IMG/VR virus record: IMGVR_UViG_3300031972_002446
Location: 101,941-165,940 of that record
Reading direction: 5' to 3' (one strand)
Source of the DNA: a virus
Length of the DNA: 64,000 nt
The notes under the pieces are model-generated. The model was not told the DNA's origin. It ran no database searches and saw nothing but the letters and a program-made list of their open reading frames with translations. Position 1 is the first letter of the stretch. Each line of letters starts with the position of its first letter. The position numbers and the translations under genes are program-made. Below, one piece after another: positions 9,701 to 18,061 of the stretch.

Positions 9701-12700
9701 TTGCAGATAACGCTATTAGAGTTAAAGATATTCAATTAAATAGTGCTTTACAATTATCAGAAAAATTTAATAAAACATTATCGTTAAGTAGTCTTAATGC
9801 ACCATTCATGAATTCTGTATCAGGATTAACCGGAGGTACCACAGATCCTGAAAAAATTGGTAGAGAGTTAGCTTCTGCTATCGAAAGACAAAGACAAATT
9901 GAAGCTGATCCTAATTCCCAAACGACTGCTTTAGGCTCTGGTGAAGTTGCTAAATTAACTTCTAAAATTAATAAATATCAAAAAGCTTTAGATATATTAG
10001 CAACTAGTACAGATAGAGCATCTAATGCATTGAAAAAGATTGATGAGCAACAAAGAATTTCTTCTGGACGAAGAAGTGGTGTTATGAGTTTTCTTTCTAA
10101 CATAAATAACCCAGAAGCTTTGTTAGGTATGAGGCAAGAACAACAGTCTTATTCTAATGTTATGGCAGGTACAGGAACTATTACAGATATTGCTAGAGGT
10201 ACTAATAGTCTTAATATGATGGAGTCAACTCAAACTCCTGAGCAGTTCCAGAAAACGCAACAAAAATTCTTTGAAAATGCTATGCGTATTTTAGAGGCTA
10301 ATGGTGCTAATCCCGCTGTCTTTAAACAATTTAGAGAATCATTCGCTGGTGATTTCGCCGCTCCTGATGCAAATCCTGCTGTTAAACCATTTATTGATGC
10401 GTATCAAGAAGCTGCTAGAATACAAACAGAAGCTGTTAAGCAACAATCTAATTTATTAAATAGTGGAGCAGTAATAGCAGCGGATACTTTAAAGAAAAGC
10501 GCAGACGCTTTCGCTACTAAAATGAAAGAAGCCACTGCAGAAATTGTTAAAGAGTTTAACGCAGTTGCTGATAGACTAGGTTTAGGCAAACCTAAGGACT
10601 CTAATAAAATGTCTAGTGGAGGTGTGGTATATGCTTCTGCTGGTCAATTTGTTAATTTTACGCCTAAAGGCACCGATACTGTTCCTGCTATGTTAACGCC
10701 TGGTGAGTTTGTTGTTAATCGATCAGCAACTTCTAAGAATTTACCTTTATTAAAATCTATTAATAGTGGTGGCTATAGTAGTGGTGGTAGTGTTGGTTAT
10801 TATGCTGATGGTGGACAAATCGGACCAGGTTTAAAAACTGTTAATCGTAATTTTAATCTTTTATCTCCTTATCCAGAAAAAAGTTTAGACAATTTCCAAG
10901 AATATAAAGATCATGTACCATATGGGTATATGGATAGGTATTTTGGAAATAAAGATAGTGCTGTTTCTGAACGAGAGCTTAAATCAATGAATCAAGCTAT
11001 TCAGAAACATCAAAAACAATACTTTACCACAACTAAGGTTAATCGCTATAAAAGCTTAAGATCATTAGTGCCTGAATGGGAGAAAAACGAGAAAAACCAA
11101 GACAAACAAGCTAGTTTTTGGGATTGGATTACAGGGTCTAGTCCTGATAGAGGCATGAAATTTAATTCTGGTAATTTTAAAAGTGTTAAAGATGCTAAAA
11201 TTTTTGCTGGAACAATGGAAGCTGCTCATGGTATTCCTTTAGGGCGGGGTGTTGGTACTGGGGATATAGGAAGTTCTACATATAGTGGTAGATTTTATGG
11301 TGGCGATTCTTCATTTCCTATGGATAGTGCTACAAGTCAAGGATTTGGAGAGCTTTTACAACAAAGAATTATACAATCTCGTTCTACAGATTGGGAAGCG
11401 TTTTTCTATGGTTTAGCTTCAAAGGCATTGCCTACTATTGGAGGTATTATTGGCGGTGGTATTGGTGCTGTTTTAGGTGGTACGGCTGCGGTAGCTTCAG
11501 GAGGTCTGGGTGCGTGGGGTGTTCCCATCTTTACTGTAGCAGGTGCTATGGGTGGTAATATGGCTGGTCATGCGGTTAATAGTTTTGCATACAGTATGTT
11601 ACCTGATTCATGGCAAAAGCGTATTGAGCAAAAGGTTAATGACAATCCTGGTTCGTATAATGCCGGACAATGGTTAGGCTTCGGAGCTGATGTGGTAGCA
11701 GGTGGTATGGGCGCCAATGCTGTTGCGAAAGGTATTAGCAGATCTATACCTCCAAGAGCAATAGTTCAACAATTTGTCAGACAGGGTGGTACTACAGGAG
11801 TTAATGCGGCTCGCCCGACTGTAGAAGATGCTATTGATATGGCTACAAAATCTGCTGGAACTAAAGCTGCTAATAATTCTAGAAATATTGGTAATAAAAT
11901 ACCAGTTACAGGTCAGCCAAATGCTACATTAAATATTGGTTCTGTAGATGATATATTGAGTTTACCACCAGGAATAAAACCATCTGGAGGAGCTAGACCT
12001 ACTGGGTTACCTGGAGGAGGAGCTAGACCTACTGGGTTACCTGGACCTACTGGGGCATCTGGTGCTACTGGTGGTGCAGCATCTGCTACTGCTAGAGCTG
12101 GTGCAATTCAAATGAAAAAATTAGCTATGGCTCTAGAAGAAACTTTGTATGCAGGTAAACCGCAACAATTAGTAGATGATATTATGTCTCCTAATGGTAA
12201 AGGTATATATGAGGTATTAGGTAGAGACCCTCAAATTCAAAGTGCTACTTTTAGAAAATTACAAAAACTTCTACATCCAGATATGATGAGACATTCTAAA
12301 ATGTTTGATGGTATGGGTTTAGATGATGCTGCAATAAAACTTTTCCAAAAACGATTGAGCTCAATGAAAACTGTTTTAGATAATAGTCTCATGCGAGCAG
12401 ATTATGATCAGCTTTTAGGGAGAGGTCATTATGCTGACGATCTTTTAGATAATTTATCGCGTAATGGATTTAATGTTAGACAACTGTTGCAGCCAGGGTC
12501 GAGAGCTGCCGCAGCAACACCTAAACCTAAACCAGGTAGCCAAGCGCCGCCAAAACCAAAGGCTGAATCACCAAAACCTAAACCAGATCAACCTAAACCG
12601 GGTCAGCCTAAACCTAAACCAGATCAACCTAAGCCAGGGCAATCTTCTAAACCTAAGCCAGGACAATCGTCTAAACCTAAGCCAGGACAATCGTCTAAAC

Positions 12701-15700
12701 CTAAGCCAGGACAATCGTCTAAACCTAAGCCGGGTGAAACACCTAAGCCGAGTCAACCTAAACCACCTACTGGTAGCGGGTCAAGGACTTGGTCACAATT
12801 TCTGGACGATTGGATGGGTGGTAGCGTTGGTCGGGGTTACTATACCGGTTCAGGTATTGGTGAAATGCTTAGTGGCATGCTCGGTTTTGGTTTAACACCT
12901 GATCCGTCTAAAAGATCATCATCACAAAGCGAATCACCTAAGCCTTTACCTGGTGGTTATCCAGATAAATCTTCTAAAGCTAAAGATCAAGCAGCTAAAG
13001 ACGCTATTGAGCAAATGACAGAAAAAACCAAAAGAACATTTGGAACAACAGATAGGGGTATTATGGACCAAGTTCAATTTGGAACAGACGGTCAATACAA
13101 GTTCGGCCAGGTTCAAAATGCTGCAGCCTCTTTAAAGCTAAAAGATCCACTTAAAAGAGTTAATTTCTTATATAGAAATATTAGTATTCCTGAATTTGAA
13201 CTAGGTATGGGTGGTCAGGGTTCTACAGGCGTAGCTGAGGGTCAGTTATTGACACAAAAACAGCGTAAAGATGCCGAAGAAGAATATTTATTCATTAATA
13301 AAAAAGTCTCAGATATGTATAGTAACCCTTCTGCTCATGGGAATACCTTACAAGCTTACCTCCAAAGAAGAGGTCAGCTTAAGACTATGCTAGATAGTGA
13401 TTTTAGAGCTCAATATAATCTTGGTGTTCCTACAGGAGATAAGCCTACATTTAATCTGAAACCTCCTGTAAAACCCAATACAGAACCGCCTACAGAGAAA
13501 GAAAAAAGAATGCTTAGAGATGGTGTTATAGATGATAATGCCACTCTTCAAGGGCTATTAGCACAGCAAGATACTGGAACAGCAAATAGAAAAAACTCAA
13601 CTGTTATGGCTGGTTTTACACAAAGATTTTCAGATCTTGAAGAGACTAAAAATACAGAAGGCGCTAGCTTTGCTCTCTTAAAGAAATTTAATTCTGTCAA
13701 ATTAGATTATATTAAAGCTTTTGGTCAAGTTAAAGGAGTTAGTGATAAAGCTATAGACCCAGGTTTATTAAGCGTTGCTTCTACTCAAGAACAGGTAGAT
13801 GCTGAAGTAAAAGCTTTAAAAACAGATATATCTTCTAAGACTAATAATAAAGATTGGATGGCTGGAAACTCACAAGCTCAAGCTACAGATAAGCAAAAGA
13901 TTAAAACAAAAGCAGATATAGCAAAAATGGTTGCAAAATATTCTGAACAATCTGGAGTTACAGATCCTAAAAAACTTAAAGATTGGTTACAGAAACAATC
14001 AGGAATTCGTCAAGAGCTTAAAGGTAGACATTCTTTATGGGATAATTATTATACAAAAGAAAAGGAATTTAAAGACAAAGAATTAGAACATTTATTCCAA
14101 ACAGAACGATGGGGATATAGAGATGAGTTAAAGAAAAACCCTGAAGGAAGAATGTATGGTGATGGTAGTATGGGTATGAATAGTTTAGAGTATTTACTAT
14201 TTAATCATCCTGCTAAAGTTGCTCATAATTTTATTAATCCTTTTAATCAAAACAAAAGTACGGATGAATTATTATACGGGGCTCCTCTAGGCACTGTTAA
14301 ACCAGAAACACATGCTACCAGAACTCAAAATGCTATTAGAAAATATCTCAAATCTTTTGGTAAATCTTTAGGCATACAAGCTCCTATCGATGAAAACACC
14401 AATGTCGATGAATGGTTTAAGAATTTAGATCCTAATTTAATGACAGACTTAAATGCTGAAGGAAATCTAAACCAATTAATGAAGGTAGGCAATGAAAGTC
14501 AAGGCGCTACCATGTTAGATATTCTCAAAAATATGTATCAGCCAGGTAGTCAAGAAGTCACAGACAATGTTGCTGCTCGTTTTGGTCTTTGGTCTGTGGT
14601 TGGTGCTGATGATGCTAGAAACAAAGATTTTGGTAAAGAATATCAATCAGAATTCTTAAGAAGACTATACAAATATGTGGAGAGTACATCTACACAGAAA
14701 AGTAAAGAGTCTTTCCAAATGACTGAAAGTGTTGATACATATCTTAAGATGATCGATGCTTTAGCTGCTTATACGGGTCAAATGGATCCTGCTATTTATG
14801 GTAAAGCTTCTGATAATTTCGGACCTTTAGTAATTCCAAAACAATTAAAAGGTAAAACCGAAAAAGAACAAATGAAAAATCTTTCTAGAGTTATTGGGAG
14901 AGATTTTTATAAATATACAAGATCAACATTTGATTATGAATTTGGTGGCATCACGAGTGCTGAAGATTATGGTAAGGTTGGAGATCGCTTAGGTATTCAG
15001 GGTTACAGTCCAGAAGATCTTAGAAGAACAGTTTTTGCTGATAGAAATACTTTAAGACGTATATATGAGCGTAAAGCTTATAGCGTTGGTGGAGGTTTAA
15101 CAACTGCTGATACTTTAGTTAATACTGGTATGGCCACATTATTTAATGCTAATAAAGACAAAACCGTTGATTCTGGGGATTTAGCTAATTTTTATGATTT
15201 AGATGGTAATGTCTTGAGCGAAGGCACTACTATAATGGGTTTGATATCTAAAGCTTTAGATTTTGGAAAAAGAATGCCTGTTGCCAATAGACAGGGTATG
15301 ATTGATTATGCTAAAGACTTCGATTTCAAGGGAAACCTAGCAGACGATAGTTACGCTAAATATGAGGAAAATCTTGATAATAATTTACACGCTTTAAAAT
15401 CCACATATAAACTTTGGGATTCGCTTGTTTATTACAGTAAGCCTAACCCTGGAACAACCAAAGCAGAGACTGTTGATTTAAACGCAGCAGGACCTGTTCT
15501 ACAATCAGCTACGGCGGGAGGTTCTATAAACATTGCTGGTACTCAGATTCCTTCAGTAGATTTCTTAAGTAAGTATCAAAACGCATTGGAAACTACTGGC
15601 GCTAAGGCTTATGGTCAAATTGTAGAAGCTGGTAGTATTTTCAATGATCATGTAGGAGGTAGTAGCAACTTTACATTAGCTGGTGCTCCAAATCCGTTTG

Positions 15701-16395
15701 ATAATCCAGAATTTATTGCTTTAAAGAAATTCAAACAATTACAAGAAGTTGGTACTGTTAATGCTGCTACCGGTGGTCATATTTCTGGAGGTATGGGTGC
15801 AGGCAAAGCGTCTCTAGTAAACTACAAACCTGTAGGAACCGATACTGTACCAGCCATGCTCACCCCAGGTGAATACGTTATCAATAGAAGTGCAACGCAA
15901 CAGCACTTACCTTTATTAAAAGCTATTAATAATGGTGGACTATCTTATGCTAGTAATGGAGGAATGATTCAACCTCAGTATAAAAACATTGGAGGTTTAG
16001 CATCGTCTGCTCTTAGTTATATGGGTGGTGGAGGTTTGGATATGGGGAATGCTTCCAGAGTATTTGACGGCTTCGTGTCAAGTTTTAGTAAAGAAATTGC
16101 ATCTTTTGGTGGTTTAATTAATAATTTAGCCAAAGTATTCCCAGCACTATCCGGTCCTGTTAATAATTTTGGTAATCATGTAGATAAGTTAGCTAAATCC
16201 TTAAATGATCTGCAAAATATTGAGATTAAAGGACCGAACATCCCAGAAACCATTAGGTTGAATAGTGATGCTATTAGGGTTGAGATAGACTATGTTCCTG
16301 GATCTAATAAGCTCTCACCAGATGCTGAGGATAAATTAGCAAGCCAGGTAGCAGCTAAACTTAAGACATTAGTTGATTTGGGTAGAATAAGTTGA
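3778..16395 (+). CDS. giant tail tape measure protein with embedded J domain (4,205 aa)
   Basis: Sets tail length and is expected to occupy the tail lumen and be ejected with DNA. Residues ~120-450 match the TP901-type tape-measure domain (minor-tail region with IATGLRTIFTRIQRG and ELGGFRQIGKVIPLIQQ). Hydrophobic segments lie near 462-505, 1239-1265, 1554-1577 and 2552-2600. A motif of the form DTVPAMLTPGEYVI recurs at about 612, 891, 2300 and 4022, with two degenerate copies near 1380-1480. Residues ~2809-2875 form a DnaJ-like J domain (YEVLG, HPD at 2833-2835, ADYDQLLG). Collagen-like Gly-X-Y stretches (near 515-530 and 2735-2765) and a Pro-Lys linker (2915-2998) break up the helices. At about 0.15 nm per residue it predicts a tail near 0.6 micrometre. 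No lytic or peptidase motif was recognised. Confidence 0.95.
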   Translation: MAAAFNLTAQINLRGPSNTKVIASQIRKQLSNIKVKVNLDLKGSAAKNVTKVNKQLQLLQQNAAKANASVASLSATVSQLGAGLNNLGGSGGVQSLNKVQKQVQSTGSAISSATTQVQEFGKQSGLAIRRFAAFSAVTGVVYSLTNAINSAFKEFVAFDKQIVRLSQVTGTTVSGLSGITKEISNLSSNLGVASSDLAQVSVTLSQAGLSAQETKIALEALAKSALAPSFDNLNNTVEGSIALMRQFSISSGELEAALGSVNAVAASFAVEAGDIIAAIQRTGGVFASSSRGISEGTAALNEFVALFTSVRATTRESAETIATGLRTIFTRIQRGSTIESLKEFGITLTDLQGKFVGPFEAVKRLSEGLKGLDPRDLRFGQIVEELGGFRQIGKVIPLIQQFATAQKALGVAQSGQGSLSKAAIQAQASLAVQFEKTRQSFVSLVRDIGNSTTFRGIAKVALTTANAFITLASALKPLLPMITALAAFKGVSALSEFGGGFLGGFGGKGGGGGGGGGPSGPMGPIGPSSGGSVSGRGSGRRNKGSASNNKALAKNSAALNANTTALGSVNTSMASLLQSIDALSEAINNKQSGVNTQGFASGGLVPGSGNRDTVSAMLTPGEYVIRKKAVEKIGADNLKKLNRGGRVQRFTGGGGAEALTVDDIKIFESGQNAGGIPKGQLKNMPSSLAQSVIDRYKGKGKLNQETFKALKEKVALKAAQDKAVPYALVGLRGTAKEVFAEADDGTMVKLIGRTLGETDDNKPYEDTMFKDFKDTVAKVANQMATKVQAQPVSPGDLNKDAMEKAGFFNAVGAYLEAAVASIGAPYDKDQSNDPLDFAQGLGSASGLFGLPSDMPADTTRTVFSSGKSPADFLKQVNNYRAKLAGGGSVSDTVPALLTPGEYVINEKSAKKLGSQKLDQLNRADRIQGYASGGPVGFVQRLASGGSPRADKMEYLERVAKKLGMTVSQYEKSIRSRILQGAETRATEKTGMQGDLKDVIVKNIQSIGDADVEGMVRTEVSDLVKKIYTGYDEIDPDLLNQGIDELVQGMKAGLSLDEIKNMSDGFKEILDAQITAGDELSGVTEEMAKKLGFLTSRMKVRDIDMKASGSQKAGKFGALDDDLRKAQKSIESGVGSILDGFSEAVSLQNLPGMKKLSSAYPELTKKITTAGDKLGGTFGLIGTGATLLSSKMPELGHAFDELAGTVSDQSAAFAGFTGALQKGGSLGMSAGIVGGQAFGRRGAAVGGAAGLAAGAVTGFIDASIVKETELAFKGIAAASAELDKTFNRLDTAVTVEERAALQEQAAEDYNKLNAAIQRATDTIDGNRLWKSFSAGISGMTTAMISLIGVINAVKLAQVASALLPGKVSGGIVKGYASGGFAKGGQSSGMGVPVRLASGEAVFTPPLPGTLSEMKQLNQIDRGGSSSLSRKGQTGGSFIVPGNSSGKVDNQSAILPENSFVLRRDATDTLKAMRGGPISAATGGLIGSGSVGFGGSGGIRGYSVGGNIQGYFGGGRVASALLAKLVANLGRLGPAITAGFGRMSPALKAITGQLATMVGISALAGLFSGFFSFFMGSAERDRAILQQQLQQLENLNTLVGNQQSMDVRNEAFADRLIPAVDAIENSGLSMDQKEMQFGRFRTPGGRMNDANLLGEMTARQAIGADADLEAVGQNQSVQEYLDSLDPTQRQKANAAIDKAQGELLRSTFIEKRKREGMDEVEASRAYDSDPQAAKAEAQEALGEKSRAEGLAKRMQIINRSINKFTLNLVDVMNRLGSVMNRTIGDLNANIDKMSQVSDIYSGGQAGSLNPNEDNVRILSNITAASNAELAQAVGQINKDLGDTKETQTMAGLIKGIQVLQKELPLILRQTGTGGDLDAGSETSIRGRLDTMFQGLDIGENLKRDLKSNVINFINDKTGSRQGDSFEDLANYIDGLKELDEAAEQARATFEKYAKEQADFNRKLGGLSNQLSAQLSKLADNAIRVKDIQLNSALQLSEKFNKTLSLSSLNAPFMNSVSGLTGGTTDPEKIGRELASAIERQRQIEADPNSQTTALGSGEVAKLTSKINKYQKALDILATSTDRASNALKKIDEQQRISSGRRSGVMSFLSNINNPEALLGMRQEQQSYSNVMAGTGTITDIARGTNSLNMMESTQTPEQFQKTQQKFFENAMRILEANGANPAVFKQFRESFAGDFAAPDANPAVKPFIDAYQEAARIQTEAVKQQSNLLNSGAVIAADTLKKSADAFATKMKEATAEIVKEFNAVADRLGLGKPKDSNKMSSGGVVYASAGQFVNFTPKGTDTVPAMLTPGEFVVNRSATSKNLPLLKSINSGGYSSGGSVGYYADGGQIGPGLKTVNRNFNLLSPYPEKSLDNFQEYKDHVPYGYMDRYFGNKDSAVSERELKSMNQAIQKHQKQYFTTTKVNRYKSLRSLVPEWEKNEKNQDKQASFWDWITGSSPDRGMKFNSGNFKSVKDAKIFAGTMEAAHGIPLGRGVGTGDIGSSTYSGRFYGGDSSFPMDSATSQGFGELLQQRIIQSRSTDWEAFFYGLASKALPTIGGIIGGGIGAVLGGTAAVASGGLGAWGVPIFTVAGAMGGNMAGHAVNSFAYSMLPDSWQKRIEQKVNDNPGSYNAGQWLGFGADVVAGGMGANAVAKGISRSIPPRAIVQQFVRQGGTTGVNAARPTVEDAIDMATKSAGTKAANNSRNIGNKIPVTGQPNATLNIGSVDDILSLPPGIKPSGGARPTGLPGGGARPTGLPGPTGASGATGGAASATARAGAIQMKKLAMALEETLYAGKPQQLVDDIMSPNGKGIYEVLGRDPQIQSATFRKLQKLLHPDMMRHSKMFDGMGLDDAAIKLFQKRLSSMKTVLDNSLMRADYDQLLGRGHYADDLLDNLSRNGFNVRQLLQPGSRAAAATPKPKPGSQAPPKPKAESPKPKPDQPKPGQPKPKPDQPKPGQSSKPKPGQSSKPKPGQSSKPKPGQSSKPKPGETPKPSQPKPPTGSGSRTWSQFLDDWMGGSVGRGYYTGSGIGEMLSGMLGFGLTPDPSKRSSSQSESPKPLPGGYPDKSSKAKDQAAKDAIEQMTEKTKRTFGTTDRGIMDQVQFGTDGQYKFGQVQNAAASLKLKDPLKRVNFLYRNISIPEFELGMGGQGSTGVAEGQLLTQKQRKDAEEEYLFINKKVSDMYSNPSAHGNTLQAYLQRRGQLKTMLDSDFRAQYNLGVPTGDKPTFNLKPPVKPNTEPPTEKEKRMLRDGVIDDNATLQGLLAQQDTGTANRKNSTVMAGFTQRFSDLEETKNTEGASFALLKKFNSVKLDYIKAFGQVKGVSDKAIDPGLLSVASTQEQVDAEVKALKTDISSKTNNKDWMAGNSQAQATDKQKIKTKADIAKMVAKYSEQSGVTDPKKLKDWLQKQSGIRQELKGRHSLWDNYYTKEKEFKDKELEHLFQTERWGYRDELKKNPEGRMYGDGSMGMNSLEYLLFNHPAKVAHNFINPFNQNKSTDELLYGAPLGTVKPETHATRTQNAIRKYLKSFGKSLGIQAPIDENTNVDEWFKNLDPNLMTDLNAEGNLNQLMKVGNESQGATMLDILKNMYQPGSQEVTDNVAARFGLWSVVGADDARNKDFGKEYQSEFLRRLYKYVESTSTQKSKESFQMTESVDTYLKMIDALAAYTGQMDPAIYGKASDNFGPLVIPKQLKGKTEKEQMKNLSRVIGRDFYKYTRSTFDYEFGGITSAEDYGKVGDRLGIQGYSPEDLRRTVFADRNTLRRIYERKAYSVGGGLTTADTLVNTGMATLFNANKDKTVDSGDLANFYDLDGNVLSEGTTIMGLISKALDFGKRMPVANRQGMIDYAKDFDFKGNLADDSYAKYEENLDNNLHALKSTYKLWDSLVYYSKPNPGTTKAETVDLNAAGPVLQSATAGGSINIAGTQIPSVDFLSKYQNALETTGAKAYGQIVEAGSIFNDHVGGSSNFTLAGAPNPFDNPEFIALKKFKQLQEVGTVNAATGGHISGGMGAGKASLVNYKPVGTDTVPAMLTPGEYVINRSATQQHLPLLKAINNGGLSYASNGGMIQPQYKNIGGLASSALSYMGGGGLDMGNASRVFDGFVSSFSKEIASFGGLINNLAKVFPALSGPVNNFGNHVDKLAKSLNDLQNIEIKGPNIPETIRLNSDAIRVEIDYVPGSNKLSPDAEDKLASQVAAKLKTLVDLGRIS
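11986..12042 (+). repeat. two 27-bp identical units at 30-bp period (collagen-like coding)
   Basis: The 27-base unit at 11986-12012 is repeated exactly at 12016-12042. It encodes GGARPTGLP twice and is followed by PGPTGASGATGG, a Gly-X-Y-like stretch inside the tape measure. Exact DNA identity indicates recent duplication. Confidence 0.85.
12645..12734 (+). repeat. 24-bp tandem repeat, about 3.7 copies (SKPKPGQS linker)
   Basis: The units at 12645-12668, 12669-12692 and 12693-12716 are identical, and a fourth degenerates after about 15 bases. Each encodes SKPKPGQS. They sit in a longer Pro-Lys-rich segment (about 12,520-12,770) that joins the J domain to the next part of the tape measure. 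Exact copies suggest slippage, so copy number probably varies between relatives. Confidence 0.88.
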
Positions 16396-16420
16396 CAAAG
16401 ATAAAAAATAACCATAATAT
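16392..16420 (+). promoter_or_regulatory. sigma-70-like promoter for the distal tail genes
   Basis: TTGACA at 16392-16397, overlapping the tape-measure stop codon, lies 17 bases before TAATAT at 16415-16420. The expected start near 16427 leaves a short leader with an AAAGGA ribosome site before the ATG at 16449. The -35 box is perfect; the -10 box matches 4 of 6. Confidence 0.55.
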
Positions 16421-16448
16421 ATATTATATATAAAGAAAAGGATATTTA

Positions 16449-18044
16449 ATGTATAAAGTTCAAAATGAAACCACCACAGAAAATGTATCTACACAGGCTA
16501 TAACTCCCGGAGGAGCTTCTGTAAGTGTTAACGGATCTAATTTATCACCTTCTCCTTTTGTTTCTATTTCTATAGACCAGTTTAGGTCTGGAGAATTAGT
16601 TTTGGGTGGAGTTATGAATGTGTCTTTGAACGGAACTGTTACAGGTGATAGCTTCTCTGAGGTTGTGAGTGCAGTTAAAAATGTTTTAGCTATAGGTAAG
16701 TCCGGGGATTGTGTAAATGTAAATATTAACTGCGGGGGAACTCAATTAGTAAATGGTTATGGTACAATTAAAACTATTAGCGCTAATGAAGGACCTGATC
16801 CTACTTGGGTTCAAGTTGCAACATATAATATAGAAATAGAATTATATGTTAATGAATCAGATTTAGTTGTTAGACCTAATACTAACGCCAGCTCACATGT
16901 AACTGCTAATGAAATTATTAAAGATTTGAGTGAGTCTGTTTCATTAAACTTAGATAATGATGGTTTTGAAACAGATAATATGAATGGTAGTTATGTAGGT
17001 AAAGCTCATGCCAAATATAATTTTTCTATTAGCGCAACAGGGGCTGCTGTGGGTTGCTCTGCTGCCGGTAAATTAGTTGGTATTGAAGCAGCAGAACAGG
17101 TTTTACAAAGAAGAATTAATTCTATTAGCAATGGCAATATAAGTAGCGGTCTGGGTAATACTCCGAATATCTCAAGTCAATTAAGCACATACCATAGTGG
17201 TCAAAAGTTTGCTCACGTTAGAAGTGTAGACGTAGACCCTGTTACCGGAACTGTTAGTGCCTCTGGAGAGGTTATAATGAGACCTTCCGGCTCTCTTTTC
17301 CCTCAAGTTTTTATAGATGTTAGTGTAGACTCTCGCAGTGATAGCACTCAGGTTGGTAGGGTGGTTGTAATTTCTGGTACTATAGAGGGTTTACATGCTC
17401 ACGATTTTAGCTCTATTATTAGTAACGGAACTTTTCATGGAGCAAGCACTGATAGAGTTGGTGTTGCTATTAACGCTTACAACACTTTGAAATCATCTTT
17501 TCCTTCTATTGCCAACGCTTATCAAGAGGCAGAAATTGAAGATGCTTGTTCATTATCAGATCTTTATAATATATGCTTTTCTCAGGTGGATCAAACAGAA
17601 TGTACTATGAGAGAAGTTAATAGTAATGTTACTAGAAATTTTGGTACTGGTAGTGTTTCTTTTACTACAGAGTTCTCTACTGTTCAAAACTGTACTATAG
17701 TAGGAGCCGCTAAAGTAGAGTTGGAGTGTACTCACACATACCCCACAGATGTATTCGCAGAATTTGTGATACCGTTCAGGTCATCAGGCCCTTTAACTCA
17801 AGATTTAGGCACATCAACCAAGGAAGTAATTAGTTGCACAGGTTCTGCTCAAGTAGAAAACCAAGGCTGTGACTCAAGAGATTTATCTAATATTTCTAGT
17901 TGTCTAGAAGGAGCAGTTGATAGTAAGGCTTACGGAGAGGGTGCTGATGCTAGTTGGTATATTACACAAAGAACCAAAACTTATTCGAATACCGGTGTAT
18001 TAAGAATAACTAAGGAATGGACCAAGAGATACGATTGTTCTTAA
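16449..18044 (+). CDS. distal-tail or baseplate structural protein (531 aa)
   Basis: First gene after the tape measure, with an AAAGGA ribosome site. It is beta-rich, high in Ser, Thr, Asn and Val, with scattered Cys. Two related halves can be seen: a first (residues ~30-220) with VSISIDQF and YNFSISATGAAVGC, and a second (~280-500) with VFIDVSVDSR and RNFGTGSVSFTTEFST. The order tape measure / distal tail protein / hub suggests a Dit-like or baseplate component. I do not recognise a named family. Confidence 0.65.
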   Translation: MYKVQNETTTENVSTQAITPGGASVSVNGSNLSPSPFVSISIDQFRSGELVLGGVMNVSLNGTVTGDSFSEVVSAVKNVLAIGKSGDCVNVNINCGGTQLVNGYGTIKTISANEGPDPTWVQVATYNIEIELYVNESDLVVRPNTNASSHVTANEIIKDLSESVSLNLDNDGFETDNMNGSYVGKAHAKYNFSISATGAAVGCSAAGKLVGIEAAEQVLQRRINSISNGNISSGLGNTPNISSQLSTYHSGQKFAHVRSVDVDPVTGTVSASGEVIMRPSGSLFPQVFIDVSVDSRSDSTQVGRVVVISGTIEGLHAHDFSSIISNGTFHGASTDRVGVAINAYNTLKSSFPSIANAYQEAEIEDACSLSDLYNICFSQVDQTECTMREVNSNVTRNFGTGSVSFTTEFSTVQNCTIVGAAKVELECTHTYPTDVFAEFVIPFRSSGPLTQDLGTSTKEVISCTGSAQVENQGCDSRDLSNISSCLEGAVDSKAYGEGADASWYITQRTKTYSNTGVLRITKEWTKRYDCS

Positions 18045-18061
18045 AGGAATTTAAATAGGAT

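Noticed and set aside
12645-12734. Possible CRISPR array
   Set aside because: Units are contiguous 24-bp tandem coding repeats with no spacers and they stay in frame with the tape measure.
12464-12895. 143-residue plus-strand frame with Leu/Asn-rich repeats
   Set aside because: It is a shadow of the Pro-Lys repeat region in the tape measure, in another frame; the repeat gives it false regularity.
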